Origin: Deltaproteobacteria bacterium
GTDB lineage: Bacteria > Desulfobacterota > GWC2-55-46
DNA: 38,241 nt
Assembly (NCBI GenBank): GCA_016219115.1
Contig: JACRCH010000014.1
Location: forward strand, 1 to 38,241
Direction: 5' to 3'
The notes under the pieces were generated by a model. It searched no databases and was not told the DNA's origin. It worked only from the letters and a program-made list of their open reading frames with translations. The position numbers were made by a program, and so were the translations under genes. Shown piece by piece: positions 31,018-38,241 of this stretch (within the stretch, counting starts at the first letter, position 1; the number at the start of each line of letters is the position of its first letter).

Positions 31018-31944
31018 TTGAAGATGGAGAAGTCAAAGCTAACTTTCATCCTCGGCCCCACGGCGAGCGGCAAGACCGGTGTCGCCGTGGAGCTTGCGTC
31101 GCTTTTCAACGGCGAGGTAATCAGCGCCGATTCGATGCAGGTCTACAGACACATGGACATAGGCACCGCCAAGCCCTCGAAAGAGGAGCTTGGCGGGGTC
31201 CCTCACCATTTCATCGACATCGCTGATCCGGACGAAGAGTACACGGCGGCCCGCTTTAGAAAAGAGGCCATCAAGAAGATCGGCGAGATACTTTCAAGGG
31301 GCAAAGGCGTCTTTGTGGCAGGAGGCACCGGGCTCTATGTCAAGGTGCTCACGCAGGGGATATTCGACGGGCCCCGGGCCGACAAGCACCTGAGAGAGAC
31401 CCTGAGGGAGGTCGCCCGCAGTAAAGGCAATATGGCGCTTTACGGGAGACTAAAGGAGGTAGACCCCGTAAGCGCGGAAAAGATTCATCCTAACAACACC
31501 AACAGGCTCATTCGCGCCCTTGAGGTCTGGGAGCTGTCAAAGCGGCCAATCTCCGAATTCCACAGGGAACACGCCTTCTCCGAGGAGCCCTTTGACGCCC
31601 TGAAGATCGGCCTCCACAGGGAGCGAGCCGCCCTGTACGCCGCTATCGAAGGGCGGGTCGATGAGATGATGGAACGGGGGCTTCTTGACGAGACGAAAAG
31701 GCTGCTTTCGATGGGTTACGGTTCCGGCTTGAAGCCCATGTGCGGTTTGGGGTATAAAGAGATGACCGGGTTTTTAAACGGGGAGTACCCGCTGGATGAG
31801 GCTGTGGAGCTGATTAAACAAAACACCCGCCGCTACGCCAAGAGGCAGGTCACCTGGTTCAAGCGGGACCCTGAAATAAGATGGTTTTCTCCTGAGAGAA
31901 AAAACGATATAATAGACCTTGTAAAAGGACACCTGAAGAGATGA
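31018..31944 (+). CDS. miaA: tRNA dimethylallyltransferase
   Basis: 308 residues. It transfers a dimethylallyl group to A37 of tRNAs reading U-starting codons. LGPTASGKTGVAVELA is the P-loop, ISADSMQVYRHMDIGTAKPS the substrate loop, and VAGGTGLYVKVLTQG and YAKRQVTWFKRDP are conserved. The start is either a TTG at 31018, 4 bp from AGGGAAG, or an ATG at 31024. Spacing favours the TTG. TGTTAAAAT upstream (30982-30990) resembles an extended -10. The stop overlaps the next start by four bases (ATGA). Confidence 0.95.
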   Translation: MKMEKSKLTFILGPTASGKTGVAVELASLFNGEVISADSMQVYRHMDIGTAKPSKEELGGVPHHFIDIADPDEEYTAARFRKEAIKKIGEILSRGKGVFVAGGTGLYVKVLTQGIFDGPRADKHLRETLREVARSKGNMALYGRLKEVDPVSAEKIHPNNTNRLIRALEVWELSKRPISEFHREHAFSEEPFDALKIGLHRERAALYAAIEGRVDEMMERGLLDETKRLLSMGYGSGLKPMCGLGYKEMTGFLNGEYPLDEAVELIKQNTRRYAKRQVTWFKRDPEIRWFSPERKNDIIDLVKGHLKR

Positions 31945-32666
31945 AATTCCTTATATCACTGATACTCCTCGCGTTTGCCTTACTCGCCCCGGCTTTTTCC
32001 ATGGCAGACGACCTCCTGGCCGTTAAAGCCGAAGGGGTCGCCTCGAAATCAGGCGACATTGCCGAGGTGAAGAGAAAGGCGCTTGACCAGGCGCTTAAAA
32101 ACGCCGTCCTCTCGGCTGCCGACGCGGTGATCAAAAGGGACTCCGTCGACATAAACCCTGATACCGCGAAGGTTTCCGTTTCGTCGTCCCCGAGGGCCTT
32201 TATCCTCAACTACAAGATACTCGCCGAGGGGTGGATTAACCACATGGAAGATATACCGCCGGCGCCTGTAGACCTCCCTGACGCGTCAGACCAGACCCCC
32301 GGCGCCGTGGAGCTCTTCCACCTCTGGATAGAGGCGAGCGTGGACACGGTTCAGCTCAAGAGCGAGATATTGAGGCTCGCCGGGGTCGCCGAGACCACCT
32401 CGACCGTTAAACTGAACATCCTGGACCTGACCGACTACGCCTCCTTCAAGACCCTCATGGCTTCGCTCAAACGGGTCGGCATGATACAGGACCTCTCCTA
32501 CGGCGCCTTCTCCAGGGGGAGGATAGAGGTCACGGCAAAGGTCACCGGCCCCTCCAACGCCCTCTCCGAGAAGGTGGCGAAAGAGGCCGGGGACGACTTC
32601 ATGGTCATAGCAAACGGCCCCGGCATGCTTATAATAAGACCGGCCAAAAGGACTGTCACTCCATGA
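31941..32666 (+). CDS. Exported protein with FlgT-N-like domain
   Basis: 241 residues with a signal peptide (KFLISLILLAFALLAPAFSMA-DD). KAEGVASKSGDIAEVKRKALDQALKNAVLSAADAVI fits the N-terminal domain of flagellar assembly protein T and similar periplasmic proteins, with AEG..A and A..AL..A.. spacing. The rest is alpha-beta (ELFHLWIEASVDTVQLKSEIL, IEVTAKVTGPSNAL). It starts inside the miaA stop (ATGA) and its own stop overlaps the next gene's start the same way. No flagellar genes are near, so an envelope role is likelier. Family call is tentative. Confidence 0.72.
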   Translation: MKFLISLILLAFALLAPAFSMADDLLAVKAEGVASKSGDIAEVKRKALDQALKNAVLSAADAVIKRDSVDINPDTAKVSVSSSPRAFILNYKILAEGWINHMEDIPPAPVDLPDASDQTPGAVELFHLWIEASVDTVQLKSEILRLAGVAETTSTVKLNILDLTDYASFKTLMASLKRVGMIQDLSYGAFSRGRIEVTAKVTGPSNALSEKVAKEAGDDFMVIANGPGMLIIRPAKRTVTP

Positions 32667-33271
32667 TAAAGAGACTGCTGCCGCTGTTCATGCTCCTCGC
32701 GTTTCTGACAGGCTGCGCAAACGCCGTCAGGACGGACCTCTCGGAGCGCTACGCCGCGAACTCGCCGAGAACGGTAGCGGTCGTGCCGGTCTTCTGGCAG
32801 GCCGATGCCGAGAACAAGGAGGTCGGCTATACCTTCAGGATGATGACCGTCGAGAAGCTCAAGGACCTGAACTACAGGGTAGTCCCGCCGGCCGCTGTGG
32901 ACGACACCTACATCAAGCTCGGCAGCTCCTCCATGGCGGGCAAATCCCCGGCCGAGCTCGCGGGGCTCCTGAACGCGGACGCCGTCCTTTTTATAAAGAT
33001 AAAGACCTGGAACATCGACAGGTTCGTCACATACGCCTCTTTAAAGGTGGAGGCCGCCTACGAGCTTTACTCGGCCACCGGCGAGAGGCTCTGGCAGGCC
33101 GAATACGCCACGAAGGACGCGGACCTGAGGCTTGACAGGAAATCGATGGAGTACGCGATAATAAAGGCTTATGAGCCGAAGGTGCAGAGGTTCGTGGACG
33201 CGATATTCTCCACCCTGCCCCAGGCGCAGGCCCAGACGAACGCGCGCTCCTTTTTCCAATGGCTGCCCTGA
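32663..33271 (+). CDS. DUF799/GNA1162-like lipoprotein
   Basis: 202 residues. Lipobox FLTGC follows LLPLFMLLA. PRTVAVVPVFWQADAENKEVGYTFRMMTVEKL begins an alpha-beta domain of the DUF799 (GNA1162) type, with DAVLFIKIKTWNIDRFVTYASLKVEAAYELYSATGERLW typical of the outer-membrane lipoproteins found next to CsgG-like genes. No CsgG gene is present here. It overlaps the previous gene by ATGA and is 9 bp before pgsA. Confidence 0.83.
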   Translation: MIKRLLPLFMLLAFLTGCANAVRTDLSERYAANSPRTVAVVPVFWQADAENKEVGYTFRMMTVEKLKDLNYRVVPPAAVDDTYIKLGSSSMAGKSPAELAGLLNADAVLFIKIKTWNIDRFVTYASLKVEAAYELYSATGERLWQAEYATKDADLRLDRKSMEYAIIKAYEPKVQRFVDAIFSTLPQAQAQTNARSFFQWLP

Positions 33272-33280
33272 GAATAAGCT

Positions 33281-33826
33281 ATGATTCTAAATGTCCCGAA
33301 CACTCTGACATTATTCAGGATCTTCCTCGTCCCGGTATTCATCTACCTTACGGTAAAAGACCGGCTCCACGCCGCCACCGTCGTCTTCATCGTGGCCGGG
33401 GTAACCGACGCCATAGACGGCTTCATCGCCAGGACTTTCAAACAGAGGACCGAGTTCGGCGCCAACATAGACCCTCTCGCGGACAAGCTTCTTCTTTCCG
33501 GCGCCTTCATCGTGCTCACCATCAAGGGCTTTGTCCCGCTCTGGCTCTGCGTGCCGGTGATAATAAGAGACATCGTCATACTGGCCGGGGTCATAATGCT
33601 CCGGAGCTCGGGGAGAAAGGTCGTCATAGCCCCCTCCGTTTTCGGCAAGCTTACGACCCTCCTCCAGATAACTACCGTCGTATACGCGATGGCGTTTTCA
33701 GGCAAGACCGGGGATATCCCGTTTCTGTCGATCGCGGCCGTGACGGCGCTTGTCACCGTCTACACGGGGTTCGACTACGCGCGGCGGGAGTTCAGGATAC
33801 AGTTCAGGCAGGGGTCTCGGAGGTAG
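33281..33826 (+). CDS. pgsA: CDP-diacylglycerol-glycerol-3-phosphate 3-phosphatidyltransferase
   Basis: 181 residues with several membrane helices. The CDP-alcohol phosphotransferase signature is complete: D43-xx-D46-G47-xx-A50-R51-x8-G60-xxx-D64-xxx-D68. The N-terminus NVPNTLTLFRIFLVPVF is typical of PgsA, which makes phosphatidylglycerol phosphate in the inner membrane. Related CDP-alcohol transferases cannot be fully excluded. It follows the lipoprotein gene by 9 bp. A terminator comes 20 bp after the stop. Confidence 0.92.
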   Translation: MILNVPNTLTLFRIFLVPVFIYLTVKDRLHAATVVFIVAGVTDAIDGFIARTFKQRTEFGANIDPLADKLLLSGAFIVLTIKGFVPLWLCVPVIIRDIVILAGVIMLRSSGRKVVIAPSVFGKLTTLLQITTVVYAMAFSGKTGDIPFLSIAAVTALVTVYTGFDYARREFRIQFRQGSRR

Positions 33827-34017
33827 ATAGAGCCTCCCGGCCCGGATCCTTTTCGCCCTCAAGGATTTTTTTCTCCGCTGCCCTGGCTTCTGCCGGTTTG
33901 ACCACTTTATCCGGGCTGCGCGGCGTAGAGTCCGCACGGAAGCCTCCCGGCAGGAAGGTTCTGCGGGACGAATCCCCTGAGATGTCAACCGTTCTCCACT
34001 ATCGCAATTTTAGGCAT
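33804..34017 (-). pseudogene. Possible frameshifted small gene
   Basis: The minus-strand ATG at 34017 opens MPKIAIVENG and then a TGA. Dropping one T in GGTTGAC at about 33988 lets the frame run on about 60 codons (ISGDSSRRTFLPGGFRADS..., ...VKPAEARAAEKKILEGE) to a stop at 33804-33806, 23 bp inside pgsA. Codon use is coding-like. TATAAT lies upstream on that strand (34044-34038 region). It could be a broken small gene or chance. No family is recognised. Confidence 0.3.
33846..33872 (+). terminator. Rho-independent terminator after pgsA
   Basis: ATCCTT/AAGGAT stem with a 9-nt loop and six T. Confidence 0.65.
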
Positions 34018-34044
34018 TACATTCGACCGTGAATATATTATAAT
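34017..34044 (+). promoter_or_regulatory. Possible orphan sigma-70 promoter
   Basis: TTACAT, 16 bp, TATAAT. No gene starts within 500 bp. A GAGCG/CGCTC hairpin and then the repeats at 34138-34388 follow. It might serve a small RNA or the radical SAM gene at 34556. Confidence 0.3.
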
Positions 34045-34137
34045 CCGTACTGAGCGGCGAAAGATCGCTCATCGGCTGTTTTAATGGCGCGGCCAATATG
34101 CCGCTGTCTTTTCAATCTGTTCTTGCGGCGGCGGTTT

Positions 34138-34250
34138 TGAACGGGTGAACGCTGCTATCCCGCCGCTTTGTAAGCGGGTCAAGGCGGGCTAGAAAAGTGA
34201 CAATCACCTTACCGTGAAGAACCCCGCCATTTATGGCGGGGTTCTTCACT
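34138..34250 (-). repeat. Family C-related repeat with intact hairpin 1
   Basis: On the minus strand it has a perfect GTGAAGAACCCCGCCAT/ATGGCGGGGTTCTTCAC hairpin, then TTCACGGTAAGGTGATTGTCA, a CCTTGACCCGCTT/AAGCGG hairpin, and the CACCCGTTCA end. The stem sequences differ from family C but the layout is the same. It is 24 bp from copy 4, in opposite orientation. Confidence 0.78.
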
Positions 34251-34273
34251 ATCCGTGCGGAAAGCCGCGCTTA

Positions 34274-34388
34274 ATTAAAAATCTCCGCCATAAATGACGG
34301 AGATTTTTGATGGTATGGAAGATCATTTGTATTTGCCAGCCTGACCCGCCGCTAAAGTGACGGGATTGCGGAGTGGCACACCCATTCA
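34274..34388 (+). repeat. Family C interspersed repeat, copy 4, inside family A
   Basis: Hairpin 1 is AAAAATCTCCG/CGGAGATTTTT, a compensatory change from copies 1-3. It lies between GCCGCGCTTAATT (34264-34276) and CAACCGGAAGGAAATATTA (34387-34404), which are contiguous in intact family A. Only that half of family A (about 34257-34404) remains here. Confidence 0.9.
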
Positions 34389-34555
34389 ACCGGAAGGAAA
34401 TATTAAAATAATCGACGGAGGCAGCGGCAACTCGCGCGAGCGACCGTTTTGGAGACCAAAAGCATTCTCCGGGTCTCCGTCATTACGCGATTGTGCCTCT
34501 TTGGCGGGCTTTTTCAGCGGAACACGCATCCGGGGTATTTAAGGAGGAGTTTTAA

Positions 34556-35971
34556 GTGAAGATAGTTCTTATTGAGCCGGCTCCGGACGGGGTCCATGTA
34601 TTCACCGACATATGTATGCCCCGCGGTGTTCTTATTCTTGGCTCCATACTGAAGCTGGGGGGCTACGACGTGGAGATATACTGCGAGGCGCTCGGAGAGT
34701 TTGACCTTAAAGAGGCGGTAAAGTCCGCCGACATCGTCGGCGTATCCGTTATAACGCCTACGGCGAAAAAGGGTTATGAGGTGGCCAGGGCCTGCAGGGG
34801 CCTTGGCAAGAAAGTCGTTATGGGAGGCCCTCATGTGACGGCGCTGCCGGATGAAGCGATGGAGTACGCCGATTTCGTGCTCTGCGGCGAGGCGGATAAA
34901 AGCATAATCCCCTTCATGAAGGCGTTTGAAAAAGGGGAGGGATTTGAAAATGTCCCGGGGCTGTCCTTCCGTAAAAACGGCCAGATCTCCCATAACGGCA
35001 GGACCGCTTTCGTCATGGACCTCGACAATTTGCCGTACATAGACTTCTCGCTGATAAAAGGCTATACGAAAAAGATCTCAGTGACGCCCGTCATGACGAG
35101 CAGAGGGTGCCCGTACAACTGCACCTTCTGTTCCGTTACCGGCATGTTCGGACACAAGTACCGGTTTACCTGTCAGGAGAGGACCCTGCAATTCCTCAGG
35201 GACCACAGGGAGCTGCAAAAAAAAGGCGGGGTCAAGGACGGTCTGGACTGGGTCTTTTTTTACGACGACAACTTCACCGCCGACAAGAAAAGGGTCAAGG
35301 CCCTCTGCAAGGAGATGATCTCAACGGGGCTCACCCCCACATGGGCCGGCCAGTTCCACATCGACATAGCGAAAGACCCTGAGCTTCTTTCGCTCATGAA
35401 ACAGGCCAACTGCTTCATCGGCTGCATAGGGCTTGAGTCGATCAACCCCAGGACTCTGGAGATTTACAACAAGAAGCAGACTGTCGAGGAGATGGAGCGC
35501 GGGATCAAGGCGATACAGGACAACGGGATAAAGATACACGGGATGTTCGTTCTGGGCTCGGACCTCGACACCGTCGATACGATAGAGGCGACATGGAAGT
35601 TCGCCCGGAAGAACAAGCTCGCCTCCGTCCAGTTCCTGATCCTGACCCCGCTGCCGGGGACCAAGACTTTTAACGATTTGGAGAAAGAGGGCAGGATAAA
35701 AAACAAGGACTGGAGCCTGTACGACGCCCATCACGCCGTCTTCGAGCCTAAACTGATGAGCATGTATGAGCTTCAGTACCACACGATAAACGCCATGAAG
35801 AAGTTTTACTCACCCGTTTATACGGTCTATGATTTAGTGACCTCCCTCTTCTCAAAACCGATTAGAGACAATATTCAGGTCGCGGCATGGAGACTGCGGG
35901 CGTTTAAGATCATAAGGAGTTTCGTAAAGGACAACAAGGCATTTACCGAATCACTCAAAGGCAGAGGCTGA
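34556..35971 (+). CDS. B12-binding-domain radical SAM enzyme (class B type)
   Basis: 471 residues. The N-terminal cobalamin-binding-like Rossmann domain spans residues about 1-130 (ADIVGVSVITPTAKKGYEVARA, VVMGGPHVTALPDEAMEYADFVLCGEAD). The radical SAM core has the CxxxCxxC cluster in SRGCPYNCTFCSV near residue 182, and GCIGLESINP further on. A C-terminal helical part of about 100 residues follows. This is the family of BchE, HpnP/HpnR-like methylases and many uncharacterised enzymes, so the substrate cannot be named. The start is a GTG with AAGGAGG 9 bp upstream. A terminator overlaps the stop. The gene stands alone after the repeat-rich segment at 34138-34404. Confidence 0.9.
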   Translation: MKIVLIEPAPDGVHVFTDICMPRGVLILGSILKLGGYDVEIYCEALGEFDLKEAVKSADIVGVSVITPTAKKGYEVARACRGLGKKVVMGGPHVTALPDEAMEYADFVLCGEADKSIIPFMKAFEKGEGFENVPGLSFRKNGQISHNGRTAFVMDLDNLPYIDFSLIKGYTKKISVTPVMTSRGCPYNCTFCSVTGMFGHKYRFTCQERTLQFLRDHRELQKKGGVKDGLDWVFFYDDNFTADKKRVKALCKEMISTGLTPTWAGQFHIDIAKDPELLSLMKQANCFIGCIGLESINPRTLEIYNKKQTVEEMERGIKAIQDNGIKIHGMFVLGSDLDTVDTIEATWKFARKNKLASVQFLILTPLPGTKTFNDLEKEGRIKNKDWSLYDAHHAVFEPKLMSMYELQYHTINAMKKFYSPVYTVYDLVTSLFSKPIRDNIQVAAWRLRAFKIIRSFVKDNKAFTESLKGRG

Positions 35972-35988
35972 AAAGCCCCTGCCTTTTT
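35960..35988 (+). terminator. Rho-independent terminator overlapping the stop codon
   Basis: GGCAG-A-GGCT pairs with AGCC-C-CTGCC around GAAA, then five T. The TGA stop at 35969-35971 lies in the loop side. Confidence 0.8.
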
Positions 35989-36075
35989 CCGCCACGGCGC
36001 TTTTTCTTTTCTCCACAACCTTCCTGTATTGTTAATCTGATTTTTTTATTCCTGCCGACCGGGATGCTTTTTGCA

Positions 36076-36216
36076 GGAGCAGGTTTGTAACCTGCTCCGA
36101 AACATTTGGTTCAGGCTGCAAACCTGAACCAGCTTAAAAAGTCTTGTCTTTCCAAACCCAGCGGGGCGTAGGGTGAGGCCGCCTAAGACGAGGGTACTGG
36201 CGTACGCCAGTACCCT
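36076..36216. repeat. Cluster of palindromes and family E repeat
   Basis: GGAGCAGGTT/AACCTGCTCC (36076-36098) and GGTTCAGG/CCTGAACC (36109-36130) resemble 27636-27658. Family E follows (36141-36190, minus), with CCTCACCCTACGCCCCGC. The cluster ends in a perfect 26-bp palindrome (36191-36216), AGGGTACTGGCGT and its complement, 1 bp from the stop of the next gene. Confidence 0.6.
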
Positions 36217-36217
36217 T

Positions 36218-37078
36218 TCAGAACGCCTCGTGCATCCCCTTCAATTCGCTCAGCTTGAATACCGGCCCTTCCTGGCACACATAGGCGCTGTTTATCTGGC
36301 AGTGTCCGCATTTGCCGAGCCCGCACTTCATCCTTCTCTCAAGCGACACGAAGATGTCCTCGGGGCCGAGAAGCTTTTTATCGAGCGACATTATGACGAA
36401 CTTGTACATGACCGGCGGGCCTATCACGACGGCCAGGGTATTGCCTTCCCTTATTTCAAGGTCGGGTATGAGGGTAGTAACTACCCCGACAGGCCCCTTC
36501 CAGCCGGGATACGCGGTGTCGATAATGAGCCTCACATCTACTCCTGAGTCCTTCCACTCCTCAAGCTCGTCCTTGAAGAGCATCTCCTCCGGGGTCTTGC
36601 ACCCGTAGACGAGCGTGAGGCGGCCGTAGCCTTTCCCGCCGAGCACGGCCTTTATGAGTGAACGCATCGGGACTATCCCTATGCCGCCCGCCACAAAGAG
36701 GAGGTCCTTGCCCTTCATCTCATCGAGGTCAAACCCCCTTCCGAACGGCCCCCTGACCAGAATGGCGTCTCCCTTTCCGAGCCTGTGAAGGGCGTTCGTG
36801 AGGCTTCCCGCCGACCTTATGCAGAGCTCGAAGGTCTCTTTCCGGCCCGGCGCAGATGTGACGGAGATTGGCGCCTCTCCGAACCCGGCTATCCCCGCCA
36901 TGAAGAACTGCCCGGGGGCGTAATCGAGGAGCAACGGGTCCGAGGGCTTGATGACAAAGAACCTCTCCGTCTCGGATATCCGCGTAGTGCGCTCGATGGT
37001 GGCTCTGACCGGGAGATACGGCGACGGGGCGCCGCACGCGCAGCCGTTATTTTTCACGGGACTCTCGTATGAGCTCAT
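36218..37078 (-). CDS. FAD/NAD(P)-binding sulfhydrogenase gamma-type subunit
   Basis: 286 residues of the ferredoxin-NADP reductase-like family. The flavin-binding barrel has YAPGQFFMAGIAGFGEAPISVTSAP. The NAD(P) domain has LLFVAGGIGIVPMRSLI and LVYGCKTPEEMLFKDEL. A C-terminal [2Fe-2S] site, C-x4-C-x2-C-x7-C, is in MKCGLGKCGHCQINSAYVC. This matches gamma subunits of sulfhydrogenases and AsrB of sulfite reductases. GGGAGTG precedes the ATG, and the first 32 bp overlap the beta-subunit gene. It passes electrons between NAD(P)H and Fe-S clusters. No hydrogenase or sulfite reductase catalytic subunit follows. Confidence 0.9.
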   Translation of the reverse strand: MSSYESPVKNNGCACGAPSPYLPVRATIERTTRISETERFFVIKPSDPLLLDYAPGQFFMAGIAGFGEAPISVTSAPGRKETFELCIRSAGSLTNALHRLGKGDAILVRGPFGRGFDLDEMKGKDLLFVAGGIGIVPMRSLIKAVLGGKGYGRLTLVYGCKTPEEMLFKDELEEWKDSGVDVRLIIDTAYPGWKGPVGVVTTLIPDLEIREGNTLAVVIGPPVMYKFVIMSLDKKLLGPEDIFVSLERRMKCGLGKCGHCQINSAYVCQEGPVFKLSELKGMHEAF

Positions 37079-38087
37079 TTGTCACTCCCGCTATGTTTAT
37101 TTTTACGAGACAGGTCCTTGAGCACCTGCCGCACCCCACGCAGAAGAGGGCCGAGAACCTGTCGGACAGGTACCTGAACTTCCTGTTGAAACGGTGCTTG
37201 AGCCTCTCGCTCCGGCCCTTTCTGAAGTTGTGCCCCCCGGCCACCAGGGCGAAGTCCTCCAGCGTGCACCCGTCCCAGACCCTGACCCTCTCGCCCGTCG
37301 TAAGGTCCGCTTTGACCTCGTCTTTGATATCGAAGCAGTAGCAGGTCGGGCAGACGGTGTTGCACGAGCCGCAGCCGTAGCATATGCTCCCGGTCTTATC
37401 CCATACGGGGCTGTCGTTACTCTTTGCGTAGATACCCGGGAGGTCTTCAGCCGGGGCGTCAAGGGTCGTTACAAACGAACTCTCCTTCTTCGACCTCTGC
37501 TCTTGAAGCTCCTTGACCTCTTTTGCCGAAGCCGCTCTCGTATTAGTAAACTTCCTTAAAAGCTTTCCGCCGCGCTCAGTCCCCACCCTCACCAGAAACC
37601 CGCTTTTTACCTCATGGAGGAAGAGGTCAAACCCCTCTTCGACATCCATCGTGCCGACACTGGCGCAGAAGCAGTACGCGTCAGGAAAACAGTCCGTGCC
37701 TATTATTACCGTCCTCTTTCTCTTCTCGAGGTAGTTGGGATCCGGAGCGCCGTACGAAAAGACCCTGTCCATGAGGCTTAACCCGTGGATATCGCACGAG
37801 TGAAGCCCTATTATGGCCTGATCCTCTGCCACCACAACAGCCTCGCAGGTATTGTTTGTGATATCGAACTTAAGAAGCGTCTCTCTCGGGGGAAAGAGGA
37901 ACTCTTTCGCCGACAGGTGGGCCGGGGTCTGAAAAAGGATAAGGTCTTCAAATTCGGATATCTCGGACCACGCCGGTAATCCGTCTTTTTTAACGGTCCC
38001 GTATACCTTATGTCCTTTCATAAGACCCTTTACGAGGGCCTTGAAGGCGGGACGGGCAAGGAACCTGTATTGTTTTTGTTTATCCAT
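37047..38087 (-). CDS. 4Fe-4S sulfhydrogenase beta-type (AsrA-like) subunit
   Basis: 346 residues. The N-terminal part (KVYGTVKKDGLPAWSEI, EFLFPPRETLLKF, IGLHSCDIHGLSLMDRVF) is the characteristic domain of sulfhydrogenase beta and AsrA proteins. Two ferredoxin-like sites follow: CYGCGSCNTVCPTCYC near 236 and CVGCGRCSRTC near 317. It pairs with the gamma-type gene by a 32-bp overlap. The -10 at 38102-38107 lies 15 bp before the ATG, so the leader would be about 8 nt. No Shine-Dalgarno sequence is seen. The usual partners, delta and alpha hydrogenase subunits, are absent, so the final acceptor is unknown. Confidence 0.9.
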   Translation of the reverse strand: MDKQKQYRFLARPAFKALVKGLMKGHKVYGTVKKDGLPAWSEISEFEDLILFQTPAHLSAKEFLFPPRETLLKFDITNNTCEAVVVAEDQAIIGLHSCDIHGLSLMDRVFSYGAPDPNYLEKRKRTVIIGTDCFPDAYCFCASVGTMDVEEGFDLFLHEVKSGFLVRVGTERGGKLLRKFTNTRAASAKEVKELQEQRSKKESSFVTTLDAPAEDLPGIYAKSNDSPVWDKTGSICYGCGSCNTVCPTCYCFDIKDEVKADLTTGERVRVWDGCTLEDFALVAGGHNFRKGRSERLKHRFNRKFRYLSDRFSALFCVGCGRCSRTCLVKINIAGVTNELIRESREK

Positions 38088-38101
38088 ATATCGGAGCTTT
38101 T

Positions 38102-38130
38102 ATTATAGCAAAATCCCTCTCTTCTGTCTA
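38102..38130 (-). promoter_or_regulatory. Sigma-70 promoter for beta/gamma pair
   Basis: On the minus strand TAGACA (38130-38125), 17 bp, TATAAT (38107-38102). The predicted start is about 8 nt before the ATG at 38087. Confidence 0.65.
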
Positions 38131-38209
38131 TGAACCGCAAGAAAACCTCAACAATATTAAACAGTTGATTGATGCGCAACCGCCGTCTGTTTTTTACGGA
38201 AAAGAATAC

Positions 38210-38238
38210 TTGACAAAATTGATAAGGTATATTAAATT
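38210..38238 (+). promoter_or_regulatory. Sigma-70 promoter leaving the window
   Basis: TTGACA, 17 bp, TAAATT, with an overlapping TATATT. It points right, toward a gene beyond the window, and diverges from the promoter at 38102-38130. Confidence 0.6.
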
Positions 38239-38241
38239 GGA

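Noticed and set aside
33259-34032. Plus-strand frame of 257 codons over pgsA
   Set aside because: It overlaps the complete CDP-alcohol transferase gene in another frame, is Arg/His-rich, and shows no domain.

Overview
This GC-rich window looks like chromosomal DNA from an anaerobic, Gram-negative, cytochrome-rich bacterium of the Desulfobacterota/Nitrospirota kind. The evidence is five multihaem c-type cytochromes in 10 kb, lipoproteins, a PEP-CTERM protein, a DHH-CBS-tRNA nucleotidyltransferase fusion, a late haem-synthesis operon and a sulfhydrogenase-type electron-transfer pair. The lineage is inferred from gene content only. No rRNA or canonical tRNA gene was found.

Layout. 1-285: a structured, tRNA-3'-end-like unit with rho-independent terminators. 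373-3422: a repeat, a gene remnant, a PEP-CTERM protein behind a sigma-54-type promoter, and two secreted proteins. 3549-4020: a decayed diguanylate cyclase broken up by repeats. 4127-8141 (minus): hemE-hemH-hemG from a good sigma-70 promoter with a long leader. 8567-18176 (plus): a respiratory or extracellular-electron-transfer cluster of two HAMP-only membrane proteins, 7-, 4-, 11-, 4- and 6-haem cytochromes, a PQQ-type beta-propeller and an NHL-repeat lipoprotein. 18490-33826: mostly housekeeping genes (DHH/CBS/tRNA nucleotidyltransferase, M50 protease, trpS, scpA, scpB, rluB, an endonuclease III relative, mutL, a phosphoesterase, miaA, two envelope proteins, pgsA). 34556-35971: a B12-binding radical SAM protein. 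36218-38087 (minus): a flavin/Fe-S pair related to sulfhydrogenase gamma and beta subunits.

The haem operon and the cytochrome cluster fit together, because 32 CXXCH sites are encoded here and each needs haem. The cytochromes, propeller proteins and lipoprotein look like parts of one periplasm-to-outside electron path, but no outer-membrane porin is visible.

The most unusual non-coding content is a set of interspersed, hairpin-rich repeats. Family C (about 115 bp, six copies) keeps its stems through compensatory changes. It has inserted into a dead diguanylate cyclase gene, next to another gene remnant, and twice into the same site of a second family (A). At 22221-22477 three families are nested. 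No transposase is present, so any movement would need an enzyme encoded elsewhere. A second oddity is the scpB/rluB pair, where about 430 bp is open in two frames that encode an acidic tail and a basic tail.
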